This document shows, in pieces, positions 18,103 through 27,635 of a DNA stretch of 64,000 nt. Below the pieces are notes generated by a model, which saw only the letters and a list, made by a program, of their open reading frames with translations, had not been told where the DNA came from and did no database searches. A program made the position numbers and the translations under genes. The stretch is from Henriciella sp. (GTDB lineage Bacteria > Pseudomonadota > Alphaproteobacteria > Caulobacterales > Hyphomonadaceae): positions 1 to 64,000 of the forward strand of contig JASJAO010000006.1 in NCBI GenBank assembly GCA_030066975.1. Reading direction: 5' to 3'. Each line of letters starts with the position of its first letter. The first letter of the stretch is position 1.

Positions 18103-19985
18103 TACAGTTCGTCCTCAAAAACCGACTTACACACAACCAGGTCGAGTGCTGGAACATTTAACTGATAACTTGAGGGTGCGTTAACAGCACGCTTACAGGT
18201 GCCCAAAAGGCTGGAAAATTCGGACGCGCGGCCATCGACAGCAACATTTACCGTTTTTGCCTCGGCTTCGGCATTGATGGCAACAACGATCTCGGTACCA
18301 GTCTCATAATCAATGCGAGAGAACACAAACACACTGTCATCGCGATGTGCGAGGCGGGTGATCTGTGTGCCGCGCCGTATCGCTGGCTCGGCCTGTCGAA
18401 GTGCGGAAAACTCGGCCAAAGCAGCATAGATCGGATGCGTCGTGTCAAAATTGCTTTCAGCTGTTGTCGCATCAGTGCCGATCAGATCGTTGTCATTGTA
18501 CACAGCGGTCTGGCTCGGGAACATATTCTCCCGTGCGTCCTGGTCGTTGCCGTCTGAGACGAAGCCCTGTTCGTCGCCGTAATAGATAGTTGGAACACCG
18601 CGTGCCATCATCATCAGACCGTGTGCTAGACGCGTGCGGGCTACCATTTCAGCATCACTCATTTCGGGTGAGCTGGCGCGCAGGAACCCGGCAAACCGCC
18701 CCATATCGTGATTGCCGAGAAAAGTTGGCAACTGGCGCGTGGTCTCCTCGCCATTCTTGTAGATGGCGTCCGCAGAATACAGCTTGTCCAACTCGAGGCC
18801 CGGCGCGCCATTGATGACGACATCTCGCGCCGTGCTTTGGAACGCGAAATCGAGCACAGTTGGCAGTCCGGCCCGGGTTGTGAACTTGGCAAGGTGTTGG
18901 GGGTTTTGTCCGTCGACATACACTTCACCAAAGACGTGGAAATGGTCGATGCCCAGCGATTCCGCGTGCTCCATAATGGCGGGTGTAAACGCCTGCCAGA
19001 ACTCATCGCGCACGTGGCGCGCCGTATCGATCCGGAAGCCATCCACCCTGAAATCGGTAATCCAGGACTTGTAGATTTCGATCATGCCCTCAACGACGCG
19101 AGGATGAGCGGTGTTGAGATCATCCAGACCGACAAAGTCACCATAAAGCGAATCTTCGTCGATGAAGTCCGTATCCCCGCGATTGTGATAGTAGATCATG
19201 TCGTTCAGCCAGGCGGGGTTCTTCACGTCTTTGAAAGCGTCCATGACATAAGGCGTATAGGCCCAGCCGAGATCCTTGAGTTTGGCGAAATTTTCTTCTT
19301 TCTGGTGGACAGCGTCGTCTCCCAGAAAGCCTGAATTGATCGGTTCCCCGTCAATGCTGCCGCGTGTCGTCCAGGGATAGTCGCCGATATAGCGATAGCT
19401 GCAGCGCTCGATTTTTTCTCCGGTCCAGTTCGGATCATGACACTCGCGGTACATAATCACGTCGGCGGTGTGGTTGGTGATGATGTCCATATAGACTTTC
19501 ATGCCGCGGGCATGAGCGGCTTCTACCAGCGCCTTGAAGTCTTCGCGGGTGCCGAGATGCGGATCAACGTTGAGAAAGTCGGTGATCCAATAGCCATGAT
19601 ACCCGGCAGATTCCTGGCCGGGGCCGCCCTGAACCCAGCGATTTGCAAAGATCGGGGTCAGCCAGATCGCGGTGGCGCCCATGCCTTGAACATAGTCGAG
19701 GCGCTGGGTGAGGCCCTGCATATCCCCGCCATGATAGAAGCCTTTGTGAGTTGGGTCATAGCCGTGCTCCAGCGGGCCGCCTTCACTGAAGGCGCGATCA
19801 TTGCCCGGGTTTCCGTTTTCGAACCGGTCTGGCAGAACGAAATAAATGATCTCGTCTTCGATTGCCCGCGGATTTGTGTCAGACGTTGGCCCCTCGAGCG
19901 ACTGGCCGACACTGATGCACGCAGTTGCGGCGGCAATAATGGATGAAGCAAGGATCGACTTAAACGCGGTCCGCAGGATACACAT
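18102..19985 (-). CDS. GH13 alpha-amylase lipoprotein (periplasmic)
   Basis: A 627-aa exported alpha-amylase. An ATG at 19985 with GGGAG six bases upstream begins a signal peptide with a lipobox-like ATAC. The frame stays open to 20357, but that extension crosses the divergent promoter and enters the GH97 gene, so it was rejected. Catalytic landmarks: IIYFVLPDRFENGNPGND, GATAIWLTPIFAN, VYMDIITNHTADVI, VDGFRIDTARHV (Asp nucleophile), HVFGEVYVDG (Glu) and FLGNHDMGRF (Asp). It would hydrolyse maltodextrins after receptor uptake. It is the first gene of the amylase/alpha-glucosidase/lacI operon, with operator-like site B 45-69 bases upstream of its start. Confidence 0.92.
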   Translation of the reverse strand: MCILRTAFKSILASSIIAAATACISVGQSLEGPTSDTNPRAIEDEIIYFVLPDRFENGNPGNDRAFSEGGPLEHGYDPTHKGFYHGGDMQGLTQRLDYVQGMGATAIWLTPIFANRWVQGGPGQESAGYHGYWITDFLNVDPHLGTREDFKALVEAAHARGMKVYMDIITNHTADVIMYRECHDPNWTGEKIERCSYRYIGDYPWTTRGSIDGEPINSGFLGDDAVHQKEENFAKLKDLGWAYTPYVMDAFKDVKNPAWLNDMIYYHNRGDTDFIDEDSLYGDFVGLDDLNTAHPRVVEGMIEIYKSWITDFRVDGFRIDTARHVRDEFWQAFTPAIMEHAESLGIDHFHVFGEVYVDGQNPQHLAKFTTRAGLPTVLDFAFQSTARDVVINGAPGLELDKLYSADAIYKNGEETTRQLPTFLGNHDMGRFAGFLRASSPEMSDAEMVARTRLAHGLMMMARGVPTIYYGDEQGFVSDGNDQDARENMFPSQTAVYNDNDLIGTDATTAESNFDTTHPIYAALAEFSALRQAEPAIRRGTQITRLAHRDDSVFVFSRIDYETGTEIVVAINAEAEAKTVNVAVDGRASEFSSLLGTCKRAVNAPSSYQLNVPALDLVVCKSVFEDEL

Positions 19986-20029
19986 TTTGAACTCCCTATC
20001 GAAGACTCTCATGGGTCTTTGATCAACAC

Positions 20030-20054
20030 TTTTCACTTTTTTGCATTTTCGGCA
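20030..20054 (+). promoter_or_regulatory. Operator-like site B in the divergent amylase/GH97 promoter
   Basis: Reads TTTTCAC, nine bases ending GCA, then nine bases ending GCA, the same length and layout as site A read on its minus strand. A TATAAA lies a little downstream at 20072-20077. It is probably bound by the LacI-family protein encoded at 15402-16415. Confidence 0.5.
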
Positions 20055-20125
20055 ACCGTATTTTTCCCGTATATAAAAGGGAAATGGGGGTTTCTCTATG
20101 CTTCGCAAATATTCCTTGCGTTTTT

Positions 20126-20148
20126 TTGCAAAATTCAGCAACGTGAAA
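20126..20148 (-). promoter_or_regulatory. Operator-like site C just upstream of the GH97 start
   Basis: TTGCAAAATTCAGCAA (20126-20141) followed by CGTGAAA. On the minus strand it begins TTTCACGTTGC, matching site A. It lies 25-47 bases before the GTG start chosen for the GH97 gene, a position suited to repression. Confidence 0.5.
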
Positions 20149-20172
20149 GAAAAGTTCTGGGAGAGTGAAAAC

Positions 20173-22263
20173 GTGCGAAAACTACTTGTTCTGGCAACGG
20201 CTGTAACCGCGAGCCTTGTGGCGGCGTGTGCAGTTTCAACCAGTCTCGCAGCGGTGCCGGAAGCACAGCCTGCAGAAGTCCTTGATGCCATCCTCGAGCC
20301 GATTGAACAGGCAGAGGTGCAATCGCCTTCCGAAGCGCTGACGGTGGTGCTCACCACGCCCGATCAAACACCCAAATGGCAAGCCTTCTGGAACGGAAAA
20401 GAGATTACAACCCCAAGCGCGCTCGGCTTCACGTTCGCAAAGTCGCGCGACATGGAGGATGGGCTCGTTCTCACCAGTGTTCGCAAGTCTTCTAAAGACG
20501 AGACTTGGGAGCAGCCCTGGGGCGAGCGCCAGTTCGTGCGCGATCACCACAATGAACTTACGGCCGACTTCGCCTTCACCGATGGCGAGCCAGCCTACAC
20601 GCTGCGCGTGCGTGTTTTCGATGACGGTTTCGCCTTCCGTTATGAAGTGGACGGGGAAGGCGAGCGCTGGATTACGGAAGAATTGACCGATTTCGGGCTC
20701 GATCAGACTGCAAAAGCCTGGTGGATCAAGGCGGGGGCCTACAACCGCTACGAATATCTGTATAAGACAACGACCGTCTTCGACGTGCACAGGGCCCATA
20801 CGCCGTTCACGGCCAAGCTTCCCGACGGGCCGTTCATTTCAATCCATGAGGCCGCGCTGGTCGACTATGCCGGGATGTGGCTGAACCAGCGCCGGGAAGG
20901 CGTCTTACAGGCCGATCTGGCCCCGCGCTCTGACGGGATCAAAGTGAAAACCGGCGGCAGCTTCAAAACACCCTGGCGCACCGTGCAAGTTTCGGACACT
21001 GCCGCCGGGCTTGGCAATTCAGACATGATCTTGAACTTGAACGAGCCTAACAAGCTGGGCGACGTGTCCTGGGTCAAGCCGAGCAAATATATCGGTATCT
21101 GGTGGTGCATGCACATTGCCGAGTGTACCTGGGGCAGCGGTGACAAACACGGCGCCACCACCGAGCGCACGCGCGACTATATCGATTTCGCCGCTGAGCA
21201 CGGCTTCGACGGCATTCTGGTTGAGGGCTGGAACATCGGGTGGGACGGCGACTGGTTCAGCAATGGTGAACTGTTCAGCTTCACCGAAGCCTATCCGGAT
21301 TTCGATATTGAAGGATTGGCCGAGTATGCCCGCGAGAAAGGCGTCTACCTGATCGGGCATCATGAGACCTCGGGTAATCTGACCAATTACGAACGGCAGA
21401 TGGAAGACGCCTATGCCCTCTATCAGCGCCTCGGCATCCCAGCCGTCAAAACTGGCTACGTCGCCGACGCCGGCGACCTGGTTCGCCGTGATGAGACCGG
21501 TAAGAAATTCTACGAATGGCACGACGGACAGTTCGCCGTCGAACACCATATGAAAGCGGTGAAAACCGCCGCCAAGTATGGCATCTCAATCAATGCACAC
21601 GAGCCGGTCAAGGATACCGGACTTCGCCGGACGTATCCGAACTGGATGACCCGTGAAGGCGTGCGCGGTCAAGAGTTCAACGCCTGGGGTGTGCCGCCAA
21701 ACACACCGGAACACACCACCATCATCCCCTTCACACGGATGCTGTCCGGGCCAGCGGATTACACGCCTGGCATCTTTGATCTGTCTTTCGGCAACCCGCT
21801 AAGCGAAGACCCGCGCGTGCAGACAACGCTTGCGAAACAGCTGGCGCTTTATGTTGTGCTCTACAGCCCGATCCAGATGGCCGCTGATCTGCCGCGAAAC
21901 TATACCGCGCGGCCCGACGCGTTCCAGTTCATCAAGGACGTGCCGGTCGATTGGCAGGATACGATCGTGCTTGACGGTCTGCCCGGCGAGTATGTCGTAA
22001 TTGCCCGCAAGGACCGCAACAGCGAAGCCTGGTTTCTGGGGGCGATCACGGATGAAGAGGCGCGAACGGTGTCCATCTCACTCGATTTCCTCGATGATCT
22101 TCCCTACGAGGCACAGATTTACCGTGACGGCGAGGGTGCAGACTGGCGCTCCAACCCCTATGCGTTCGAAACGGCATTCGAAACTGTAGACGCGTCGGGG
22201 GCTTTGACACTGGATCTTGCCCCGGGCGGCGGAACGGCCATCGCGTTCATTCCGGTCGAATAG
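20173..22263 (+). CDS. GH97-family alpha-glucosidase lipoprotein (SusB-like)
   Basis: A 696-aa exported enzyme. A GTG start at 20173 preceded by GGGAGAG gives a clean lipoprotein signal peptide (RKLLVLATAVTASLVAAC). The longer frame from 20098 would put the operator-like site inside the gene and lacks a signal peptide. The N-terminal beta-sandwich (VVLTTPDQTPKWQAFWNGK, ADFAFTDGEPAYTLRVRVFDDG) precedes the barrel: YIGIWWCMHI, FDGILVEGWNIGWDGDWF, YLIGHHETSGNLTNYERQM, INAHEPVKDTGLRRTYPNW and EFNAWG. These are hallmarks of GH97 alpha-glucosidases/galactosidases, whose SusB member releases glucose from malto-oligosaccharides. It heads a plus-strand run of four genes. Confidence 0.92.
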   Translation: MRKLLVLATAVTASLVAACAVSTSLAAVPEAQPAEVLDAILEPIEQAEVQSPSEALTVVLTTPDQTPKWQAFWNGKEITTPSALGFTFAKSRDMEDGLVLTSVRKSSKDETWEQPWGERQFVRDHHNELTADFAFTDGEPAYTLRVRVFDDGFAFRYEVDGEGERWITEELTDFGLDQTAKAWWIKAGAYNRYEYLYKTTTVFDVHRAHTPFTAKLPDGPFISIHEAALVDYAGMWLNQRREGVLQADLAPRSDGIKVKTGGSFKTPWRTVQVSDTAAGLGNSDMILNLNEPNKLGDVSWVKPSKYIGIWWCMHIAECTWGSGDKHGATTERTRDYIDFAAEHGFDGILVEGWNIGWDGDWFSNGELFSFTEAYPDFDIEGLAEYAREKGVYLIGHHETSGNLTNYERQMEDAYALYQRLGIPAVKTGYVADAGDLVRRDETGKKFYEWHDGQFAVEHHMKAVKTAAKYGISINAHEPVKDTGLRRTYPNWMTREGVRGQEFNAWGVPPNTPEHTTIIPFTRMLSGPADYTPGIFDLSFGNPLSEDPRVQTTLAKQLALYVVLYSPIQMAADLPRNYTARPDAFQFIKDVPVDWQDTIVLDGLPGEYVVIARKDRNSEAWFLGAITDEEARTVSISLDFLDDLPYEAQIYRDGEGADWRSNPYAFETAFETVDASGALTLDLAPGGGTAIAFIPVE

Positions 22264-22275
22264 GAGGCGGGTGAC

Positions 22276-23235
22276 ATGGTTCGAACGCTTGCCCTCGCTT
22301 TAGCGCTCGCAGGCCTCACGGCTTGTGGAGCACCTGCGCCCTCATCAGGCGAGGTCAGCACAGAGCCGGATACGATCTCCACTCCGTCTCAACTGGTCAG
22401 GCTCGAAGCGGTGCCGTCAGAGCATGTGGCGCCGCGCAATGTCACCCTCTGGTTGCCGCCGGATTATGACCCAGACGGCGAGCCGTATCCGGTCATCTAT
22501 GCGCATGATGGACAAAACCTGTTCGAGCCGGGAACGGCCTATGGCGGCACCGCCTGGGAACTGGATGACATCGCCGAGCAGTTGATCGCAGAAGACAAGA
22601 TCCGGGCACCGATCATTGTTGGTCTATGGAATACCGGCGAGACCCGTTGGTTGGAGTATATGCCGCGCAAGATCCTGGACGGAGTTCCGGAGGCCGCCTT
22701 CGACCAAACGGGAGAGGATCGCGAAGCGCCCCACACACGGCCGAGCGTACTCAGTGATGCATATCTGCGTTTCATCGTCGAAGAGATGAAGCCCTATGTA
22801 GATGCCAACTATAACAGCGCGCCCGGTCCTGAAGATACATTCGTCATGGGCTCCAGCATGGGCGGTCTGATCTCGCTCTATGCGATCTCCGAGTATCCTG
22901 ATGTGTTCAGTCGCGCGGCCTGTGTTTCAACCCATTGGCCGCTGGCTCTCGCCAATGGACCGGTCGCTGATGCGGCCACAGATGCAGTCCTGTCCTTTCT
23001 GGAGGATGGCGCGCTCGACAATGCCCGGCATTCACTCTGGTTCGATCATGGTACGCTGGGACTTGATGCCAATTATGCCCGTCACGCCGAACCGATTGAA
23101 GCCTGGTTCCGCAATGCCGGGTGGGGGGACACAGAGGCCCGGTTCACGGTGTTTGAAGGCACCGACCACAATGAGGCCTCATGGCAAGAGCGATCAGATC
23201 AAATCCTGATCTTCCTGCTTGGGAAAGAGAGCTGA
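22276..23235 (+). CDS. Esterase D-like alpha/beta-hydrolase lipoprotein
   Basis: A 319-aa exported protein with lipobox LTAC. The fold resembles the putative-esterase/CE1 group: NVTLWLPPDYDPDGEPYPVIYAHDGQNLF (written with breaks in the family), then GLWNTGETRWLEYMP, the nucleophile elbow FVMGSSMGGLISLYA and a C-terminal FEGTDHNEASW with the His. It follows the GH97 gene by 12 bases with an AGGAGG site, so it is co-transcribed. In maltodextrin loci a related esterase may remove acyl groups from sugars; no substrate is proven here. Confidence 0.82.
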   Translation: MVRTLALALALAGLTACGAPAPSSGEVSTEPDTISTPSQLVRLEAVPSEHVAPRNVTLWLPPDYDPDGEPYPVIYAHDGQNLFEPGTAYGGTAWELDDIAEQLIAEDKIRAPIIVGLWNTGETRWLEYMPRKILDGVPEAAFDQTGEDREAPHTRPSVLSDAYLRFIVEEMKPYVDANYNSAPGPEDTFVMGSSMGGLISLYAISEYPDVFSRAACVSTHWPLALANGPVADAATDAVLSFLEDGALDNARHSLWFDHGTLGLDANYARHAEPIEAWFRNAGWGDTEARFTVFEGTDHNEASWQERSDQILIFLLGKES

Positions 23236-23238
23236 ACT

Positions 23239-24681
23239 ATGAAGAATAGAATCGCAATACCAATTGCCTCGCTTTTCGCTGGCTTTGTGCTGGCCGCGTG
23301 CACTGCCGTGACCGCGCAAGAGGACGCGTCGACTCCAGCAGACCCAACCACAGAGGCCGTCGATGTGACGGACAAGTTTAAACCTCAACCCTATGTCAAA
23401 ATCGACCATCCTGAATGGGCAGACGATGCGGTGATCTATCAGATCAACACCCGTCAGTTCACGCCTGAGGGCACGTTTCGTGCGGCGCAAGATCAATTGC
23501 CACGACTGAAAGACTTGGGCGTCGATATCCTGTGGCTGATGCCGATCCACCCCATTGGGGAGGTCAACCGCAAGGGTACGCTGGGCAGCCCATACTCGAT
23601 CAAAGACTATTATGGCGTAAACCCGGAGTTTGGCACGAAAGAAGACCTGAAAGCTTTTGTTGAAGCGGCCCATGCCGAAGGCTTCCATGTCATTCTGGAC
23701 TGGGTCGCCAATCACAGCGCCTGGGACAATCCTTTGGTTGAACAGCATCCCGATTGGTACGATCGCGATTGGAAAGGGGACTATCATCCGACGCCTTGGA
23801 CAGACTGGGCTGATATAATCGATTTTGATTATTCGCAGCCGGGTCTGCGTGAATACATGACCGAGGTCATGGTCTATTGGGTGCGCGATATTGGGGTCGA
23901 TGGTTTCCGCGCCGATGTCGCGGGTTTCGTGCCGCTCGATTTCTGGGAAACGCTTCGCGCAGAGCTGGACGAGATCAAGCCCGTTTTCATGCTCGCCGAA
24001 TGGCAACAGCGCGATCTGCACCAAAACGCGTTCGATGCGACCTATGGCTGGGGCTGGAAAGAAGCCGCGCAGAGGATTGCCAGAGGTCAGTCCAATGCCG
24101 GCGATATGACCGGCTTCCTGTCTGAACAGATCTCCACCTGGCCACTCGATGCCTATCGCATGCTCTATACCGAAAATCACGACCAGAACGCCTGGGAAGG
24201 CACCACCGGAGAGCTTTATGGCGAGGCCTATCGTGTCTTCCTGAAGCTCTCTTTCGTATCTGAAGGCATTCCGCTGATCCACAACGGACAGGAGGTCGGC
24301 AATCAGGACGCGCTCGAATTCTTTGAGAAAGATCCGATTGCCTGGAATGGCTATGACCATCCCGACGGGGCATTCGTCAAGCAGCTGATCGCGATGCGGA
24401 AGGCCAACGAAGCGCTCTGGAACGGGGCCGCCGGTGGACGAATTGTGCCGGTTGTGACCGACGCGCCGTCGCAAATTGTCAGCTTTTCGCGTGAGAAGGA
24501 CGGCAACCACGTGGTTGGCCTGTTCAATCTGTCACCTGAGCCCGCCCGCTTCACACTGAAAGACGGGCCGGTTGCGGGCACCTTTGAGGACGCCCTGACG
24601 GGTGAAATACAAACACTTAAACTCGGCGATGAGATCGAGCTTGCGGCCTGGTCCAGCCTTGTGCTGACCAAGAACGAATAA
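23239..24681 (+). CDS. GH13 alpha-amylase-family lipoprotein (second exported enzyme)
   Basis: A 480-aa protein with a lipobox (VLAAC). It has the short GH13 catalytic core: DDAVIYQINTRQF, GVDILWLMPIHPIGEVNRKG, FHVILDWVANHSAWDNP, VDGFRADVAGF with the Asp nucleophile, FMLAEWQQRD with the Glu, and YTENHDQNAWEG with the third Asp. It resembles periplasmic amylases or cyclomaltodextrinase-type enzymes of gram-negative bacteria. It follows the esterase by 3 bases and precedes the permease by 37. Together with the GH97 enzyme it would convert maltodextrins to small sugars before import. Confidence 0.9.
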   Translation: MKNRIAIPIASLFAGFVLAACTAVTAQEDASTPADPTTEAVDVTDKFKPQPYVKIDHPEWADDAVIYQINTRQFTPEGTFRAAQDQLPRLKDLGVDILWLMPIHPIGEVNRKGTLGSPYSIKDYYGVNPEFGTKEDLKAFVEAAHAEGFHVILDWVANHSAWDNPLVEQHPDWYDRDWKGDYHPTPWTDWADIIDFDYSQPGLREYMTEVMVYWVRDIGVDGFRADVAGFVPLDFWETLRAELDEIKPVFMLAEWQQRDLHQNAFDATYGWGWKEAAQRIARGQSNAGDMTGFLSEQISTWPLDAYRMLYTENHDQNAWEGTTGELYGEAYRVFLKLSFVSEGIPLIHNGQEVGNQDALEFFEKDPIAWNGYDHPDGAFVKQLIAMRKANEALWNGAAGGRIVPVVTDAPSQIVSFSREKDGNHVVGLFNLSPEPARFTLKDGPVAGTFEDALTGEIQTLKLGDEIELAAWSSLVLTKNE

Positions 24682-24718
24682 AAGACACAGAACAAAATAG
24701 ATTGAGGGAAGAAACGTC

Positions 24719-26374
24719 ATGACGGACATCGCCGCAGATCAGGTGGCCACCTCAGGCGCAGCCGGTCGCCTGAAGCCGCAACTGAAATTTACCCAAATCC
24801 TGACCATGTGTTTTGGATTCTTCGGGATTCAGGTCGGGTTTGCGCTGCAGACGGGTCATTTCAGCCGGGTGTTTGAAACGCTCGGCGCAAATGTCAGCGA
24901 CATCGCCATCCTGTGGATCGCGGCACCGCTCACCGGCCTCATCGTTCAGCCAATTGTAGGCTATATGTCAGACCGCACCTGGACCGGGATGGGCCGTCGA
25001 CGCCCCTACTTCTTCTGGGGGGCTGTCCTCACGACCATGGGCCTGTTCATCATGCCAAACGTATCGGCCCTCTGGATGGCGGCGGGCATGTTGTGGATCC
25101 TCGACAGCTCGCTGAACATCACCATGGAGCCGTTTCGCGCCTATGTCGGCGATATGATGTCGGAGCGTCAGCGCACGCTTGGCTATGCCGCGCAGAGCTT
25201 CTTTATCGGCGCCGGGGGCACGCTGGGATCTGCGCTGCCCTGGATGCTGTCAAACTGGTTTGGTCTCTCCAGCACGGCAGAAGGCGCTCTGCCGGAAAAC
25301 ATTCAGATGATGTTCTATGTTGGTGCCGTGCTCCTGTTCCTCGCAGTTGCCGTTACGGTGTTCACGGGCAAGGAGTACGACCCGGAAACGCTCGCAGCCT
25401 ATGAACAGGCCGAGGCCGAAGCGAAAGGCCTGCATCTCGACGCGATGGTGCCGATGCCTGCCGCGCCGAGTGCGTCCGGGTTCCGCGCGATTGGATTGAG
25501 CTTCCTTGCGGCCGGTGCCGCCTTCGCCGCAGCCGTGTTTTTCCTCCAGCTCGATTATAGTCTGGTGACCGATGCTGCGGCCCTGGCAGATCGCGGATGC
25601 GCGACGCCGTCGGACCCTGAAAGCTGCGGCATCTATGCCAGCACGTATAAAGAGCTCTATCTGCTCGGCGGCGGTCTCGCTGCTTTCGGAATCCTCGCAC
25701 TCATCGCCAGCATGTTGAAAGGCCGCGGCGGCGAGCAGGGGGCCTTTTCTGAGATCATGGAAGACATGATGCGCCTGCCAAAGACGATGCGTCAGCTGGC
25801 GATCGTGCAGTTCTTCTCCTGGTTTGCGATGTTCTCAATGTGGATCTATCTCAATCGCGGCGCGATCTCTCACCACTATGGTGATCTGGTCCCGCGCACG
25901 CCGGAATATGAACAGGCCGCAGACTGGATCGGTCTGCTGAATGGCGTCTATTTTGCCGTTGCAGCGCTTGTCGCCTTTGCCATTCCAGTTTTGGCCCGCA
26001 TGACAAGCCGCAAGGCTGCCCATGCGATCTGTCTCCTCGTCGGGGCGCTGGGCTTCTCCAGCTTTATCTGGCTGCCGAGCGGGCAGCTGCTCTGGATCGC
26101 GATGATCGGGGTCGGCGTGGTCTGGGCCTCGATCCTGTCCATGCCTTACGCGATCCTGTCCAACGCGCTTCCTGCCAACAAGATGGGCATCTATATGGGC
26201 ATCTTTAATTTCTTCATCGTGATCCCGCAGCTGGTTGCCGCCAGCATTCTGGGACCCGTCGTGGCGCAGCTGTTCGATGGGTACGCGATTTATGCGCTCG
26301 GCCTCGGATCCGTGAGTTTTGTGATCGCAGCAGCCTTGGCGATGTGGGTCGATGATCCCGGCGACATCGCCTAG
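24719..26374 (+). CDS. MFS sugar transporter (SLC45/GPH-like)
   Basis: A 551-aa inner-membrane protein with about twelve hydrophobic segments. The first half shows the SLC45/sucrose-type signature: GFFGIQVGFALQTGHFSRVFETLG, LIVQPIVGYMSDRTWTGMGRRRP; the second half has FSWFAMFSMWIYLNRG and GVGVVWASILSMPYAILS. It is the last gene of the GH97 run and is probably the route by which maltose or glucose enters the cytoplasm. The order receptor, periplasmic enzymes, MFS permease and cytoplasmic glucosidase supports this. A GAGGGAAG site precedes the start. Confidence 0.9.
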   Translation: MTDIAADQVATSGAAGRLKPQLKFTQILTMCFGFFGIQVGFALQTGHFSRVFETLGANVSDIAILWIAAPLTGLIVQPIVGYMSDRTWTGMGRRRPYFFWGAVLTTMGLFIMPNVSALWMAAGMLWILDSSLNITMEPFRAYVGDMMSERQRTLGYAAQSFFIGAGGTLGSALPWMLSNWFGLSSTAEGALPENIQMMFYVGAVLLFLAVAVTVFTGKEYDPETLAAYEQAEAEAKGLHLDAMVPMPAAPSASGFRAIGLSFLAAGAAFAAAVFFLQLDYSLVTDAAALADRGCATPSDPESCGIYASTYKELYLLGGGLAAFGILALIASMLKGRGGEQGAFSEIMEDMMRLPKTMRQLAIVQFFSWFAMFSMWIYLNRGAISHHYGDLVPRTPEYEQAADWIGLLNGVYFAVAALVAFAIPVLARMTSRKAAHAICLLVGALGFSSFIWLPSGQLLWIAMIGVGVVWASILSMPYAILSNALPANKMGIYMGIFNFFIVIPQLVAASILGPVVAQLFDGYAIYALGLGSVSFVIAAALAMWVDDPGDIA

Positions 26375-26416
26375 CGCGCTTCGGCGCCGCTGATTAACCT
26401 TTGCGCGGGAAATCTG

Positions 26417-26449
26417 CTTGAGGCGAAGCAACTGAGCAGTCGCCTCAAG
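26417..26449 (+). terminator. Terminator-like hairpin after the sugar permease
   Basis: A perfect 10-bp stem (CTTGAGGCGA with TCGCCTCAAG) around a 13-base loop, followed by TTTGGCTGTTTTT. It closes the plus-strand sugar operon. Confidence 0.7.
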
Positions 26450-26536
26450 TTTGGCTGTTTTTCGGTCATTCAGCTTTCCCAGCGACGGCGCACCTCTCAG
26501 GTTGCCACCAAATCCGAAGATCTGGAGGGCGTCGAC

Positions 26537-27490
26537 ATGTTACGGAATCTATTGCTATCTGCATGTGTGTTGGCCACGGCAGGCTGCGAAACAGTACCGG
26601 TTGAGCCTCAGGAACCTGCCGCGGTCGCAAGCCGGTATCTCGACGACACGCCAAGACTGGCTATTCTCGCAGCGTATCAGCCGGAGATTGACGCTCTGCT
26701 GCCATCGCTCGACAATTACGAGACCTATCAAGTCAACGGCGTTACGTTTTACGCGGGCACAATGAACGAGGTTGACGTTGTCGTGTTCATGACCGGCATC
26801 AGCCTTGTCAACGCATCCATGAACGCGCAGTTGGTCATCAACCATTTCAATGTCGAGGCGATCCTGGTCAGCGGTGTCGCTGGTGGTGTCGACCCATCTC
26901 TGTCCTTCGCCGATGTGACTGTGCCAGCCAAATGGGGCCAGTATAATGAGATGGTGTTCATGCGGGAAACCGAGCCCGGTGTGTTCGTCCCCCATCCCGG
27001 TCTCGGTCCTCAATTTGAGCCCTATATGTTCATGGGGCCGCGCGGCATGCACGTGCGCACGGCGGCCGATCCGAAACCGGCGGAGCGAAAGTTCTGGTAT
27101 GAGACCGATCCTGAACTGATGGCCGCAGCCAAGAAAGCGGCTGAAACGGTTGAGTTCAAGCAATGCGTCGATACAGCAACCTGCCTGCCGCGTCCGCCTA
27201 AGGTGGTGCTGGGCGGGAATGGCGTGACCGGCTCGATCTTTCAGGACAATGCCGACTTTCGGGAATACTTGTTCGAGACGTTTGACGCTCAGGTTGTCGA
27301 GATGGAGACCTCTGCGATTGCAACCGTCGCCTATGCCAATGCGATTCCGTATATCGGGTTCAGAAGCCTCTCCGACCTTGCCGGGGGTGGTGGCGGCGTG
27401 AATGAGTATCCGATTTTCGAGGTCCTGGCGGCGGAGAATGCGGCTGCTTTTCTTTCGGCTTTCCTGGTCGAGTATCGGGATGCGTCTTAG
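26537..27490 (+). CDS. Nucleoside phosphorylase-superfamily lipoprotein
   Basis: A 317-aa protein with a lipobox (LATAGC), so an exported member of the PNP/MTA-SAH-nucleosidase superfamily. Features: LAILAAYQPEIDALL, VVVFMTGISLVNASMNAQLVINHF, ILVSGVAGGVDPSLSFADVTVP, and VVEMETSAIATVAYANAIPYIGFRSLSDLAG, which contains the conserved MET...A and SD purine-site elements. It would cleave nucleosides in the periplasm. The exported location is unusual for the family, and the nearby purine genes fit a scavenging role. ATG has GGAGGG upstream. Confidence 0.85.
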   Translation: MLRNLLLSACVLATAGCETVPVEPQEPAAVASRYLDDTPRLAILAAYQPEIDALLPSLDNYETYQVNGVTFYAGTMNEVDVVVFMTGISLVNASMNAQLVINHFNVEAILVSGVAGGVDPSLSFADVTVPAKWGQYNEMVFMRETEPGVFVPHPGLGPQFEPYMFMGPRGMHVRTAADPKPAERKFWYETDPELMAAAKKAAETVEFKQCVDTATCLPRPPKVVLGGNGVTGSIFQDNADFREYLFETFDAQVVEMETSAIATVAYANAIPYIGFRSLSDLAGGGGGVNEYPIFEVLAAENAAAFLSAFLVEYRDAS

Positions 27491-27635
27491 GAAAGGCGTC
27501 TGATCGCGGTCTCGCTATTCAATGCGGTCAAAGGCCCAGTTTCGTCGGGGCAACCCGATCCTAAAACTCTGTCCCGCACAAGTCATCCATGGTACCTGCC
27601 ATTTGCCAAAGAGTGTGAGAGGCGAGGGACCTTGG

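Noticed and set aside
19986-20357. N-terminal extension of the alpha-amylase frame
   Set aside because: It crosses the divergent promoter and the GH97 coding region, and lacks a signal peptide, whereas ATG 19985 has both a ribosome site and a signal peptide.
23194-24510. 438-codon minus-strand open frame opposite the GH13 lipoprotein gene
   Set aside because: It is antisense to a well-supported GH13 gene with catalytic motifs. The translation has no domain, and long antisense frames are expected in GC-rich genes.
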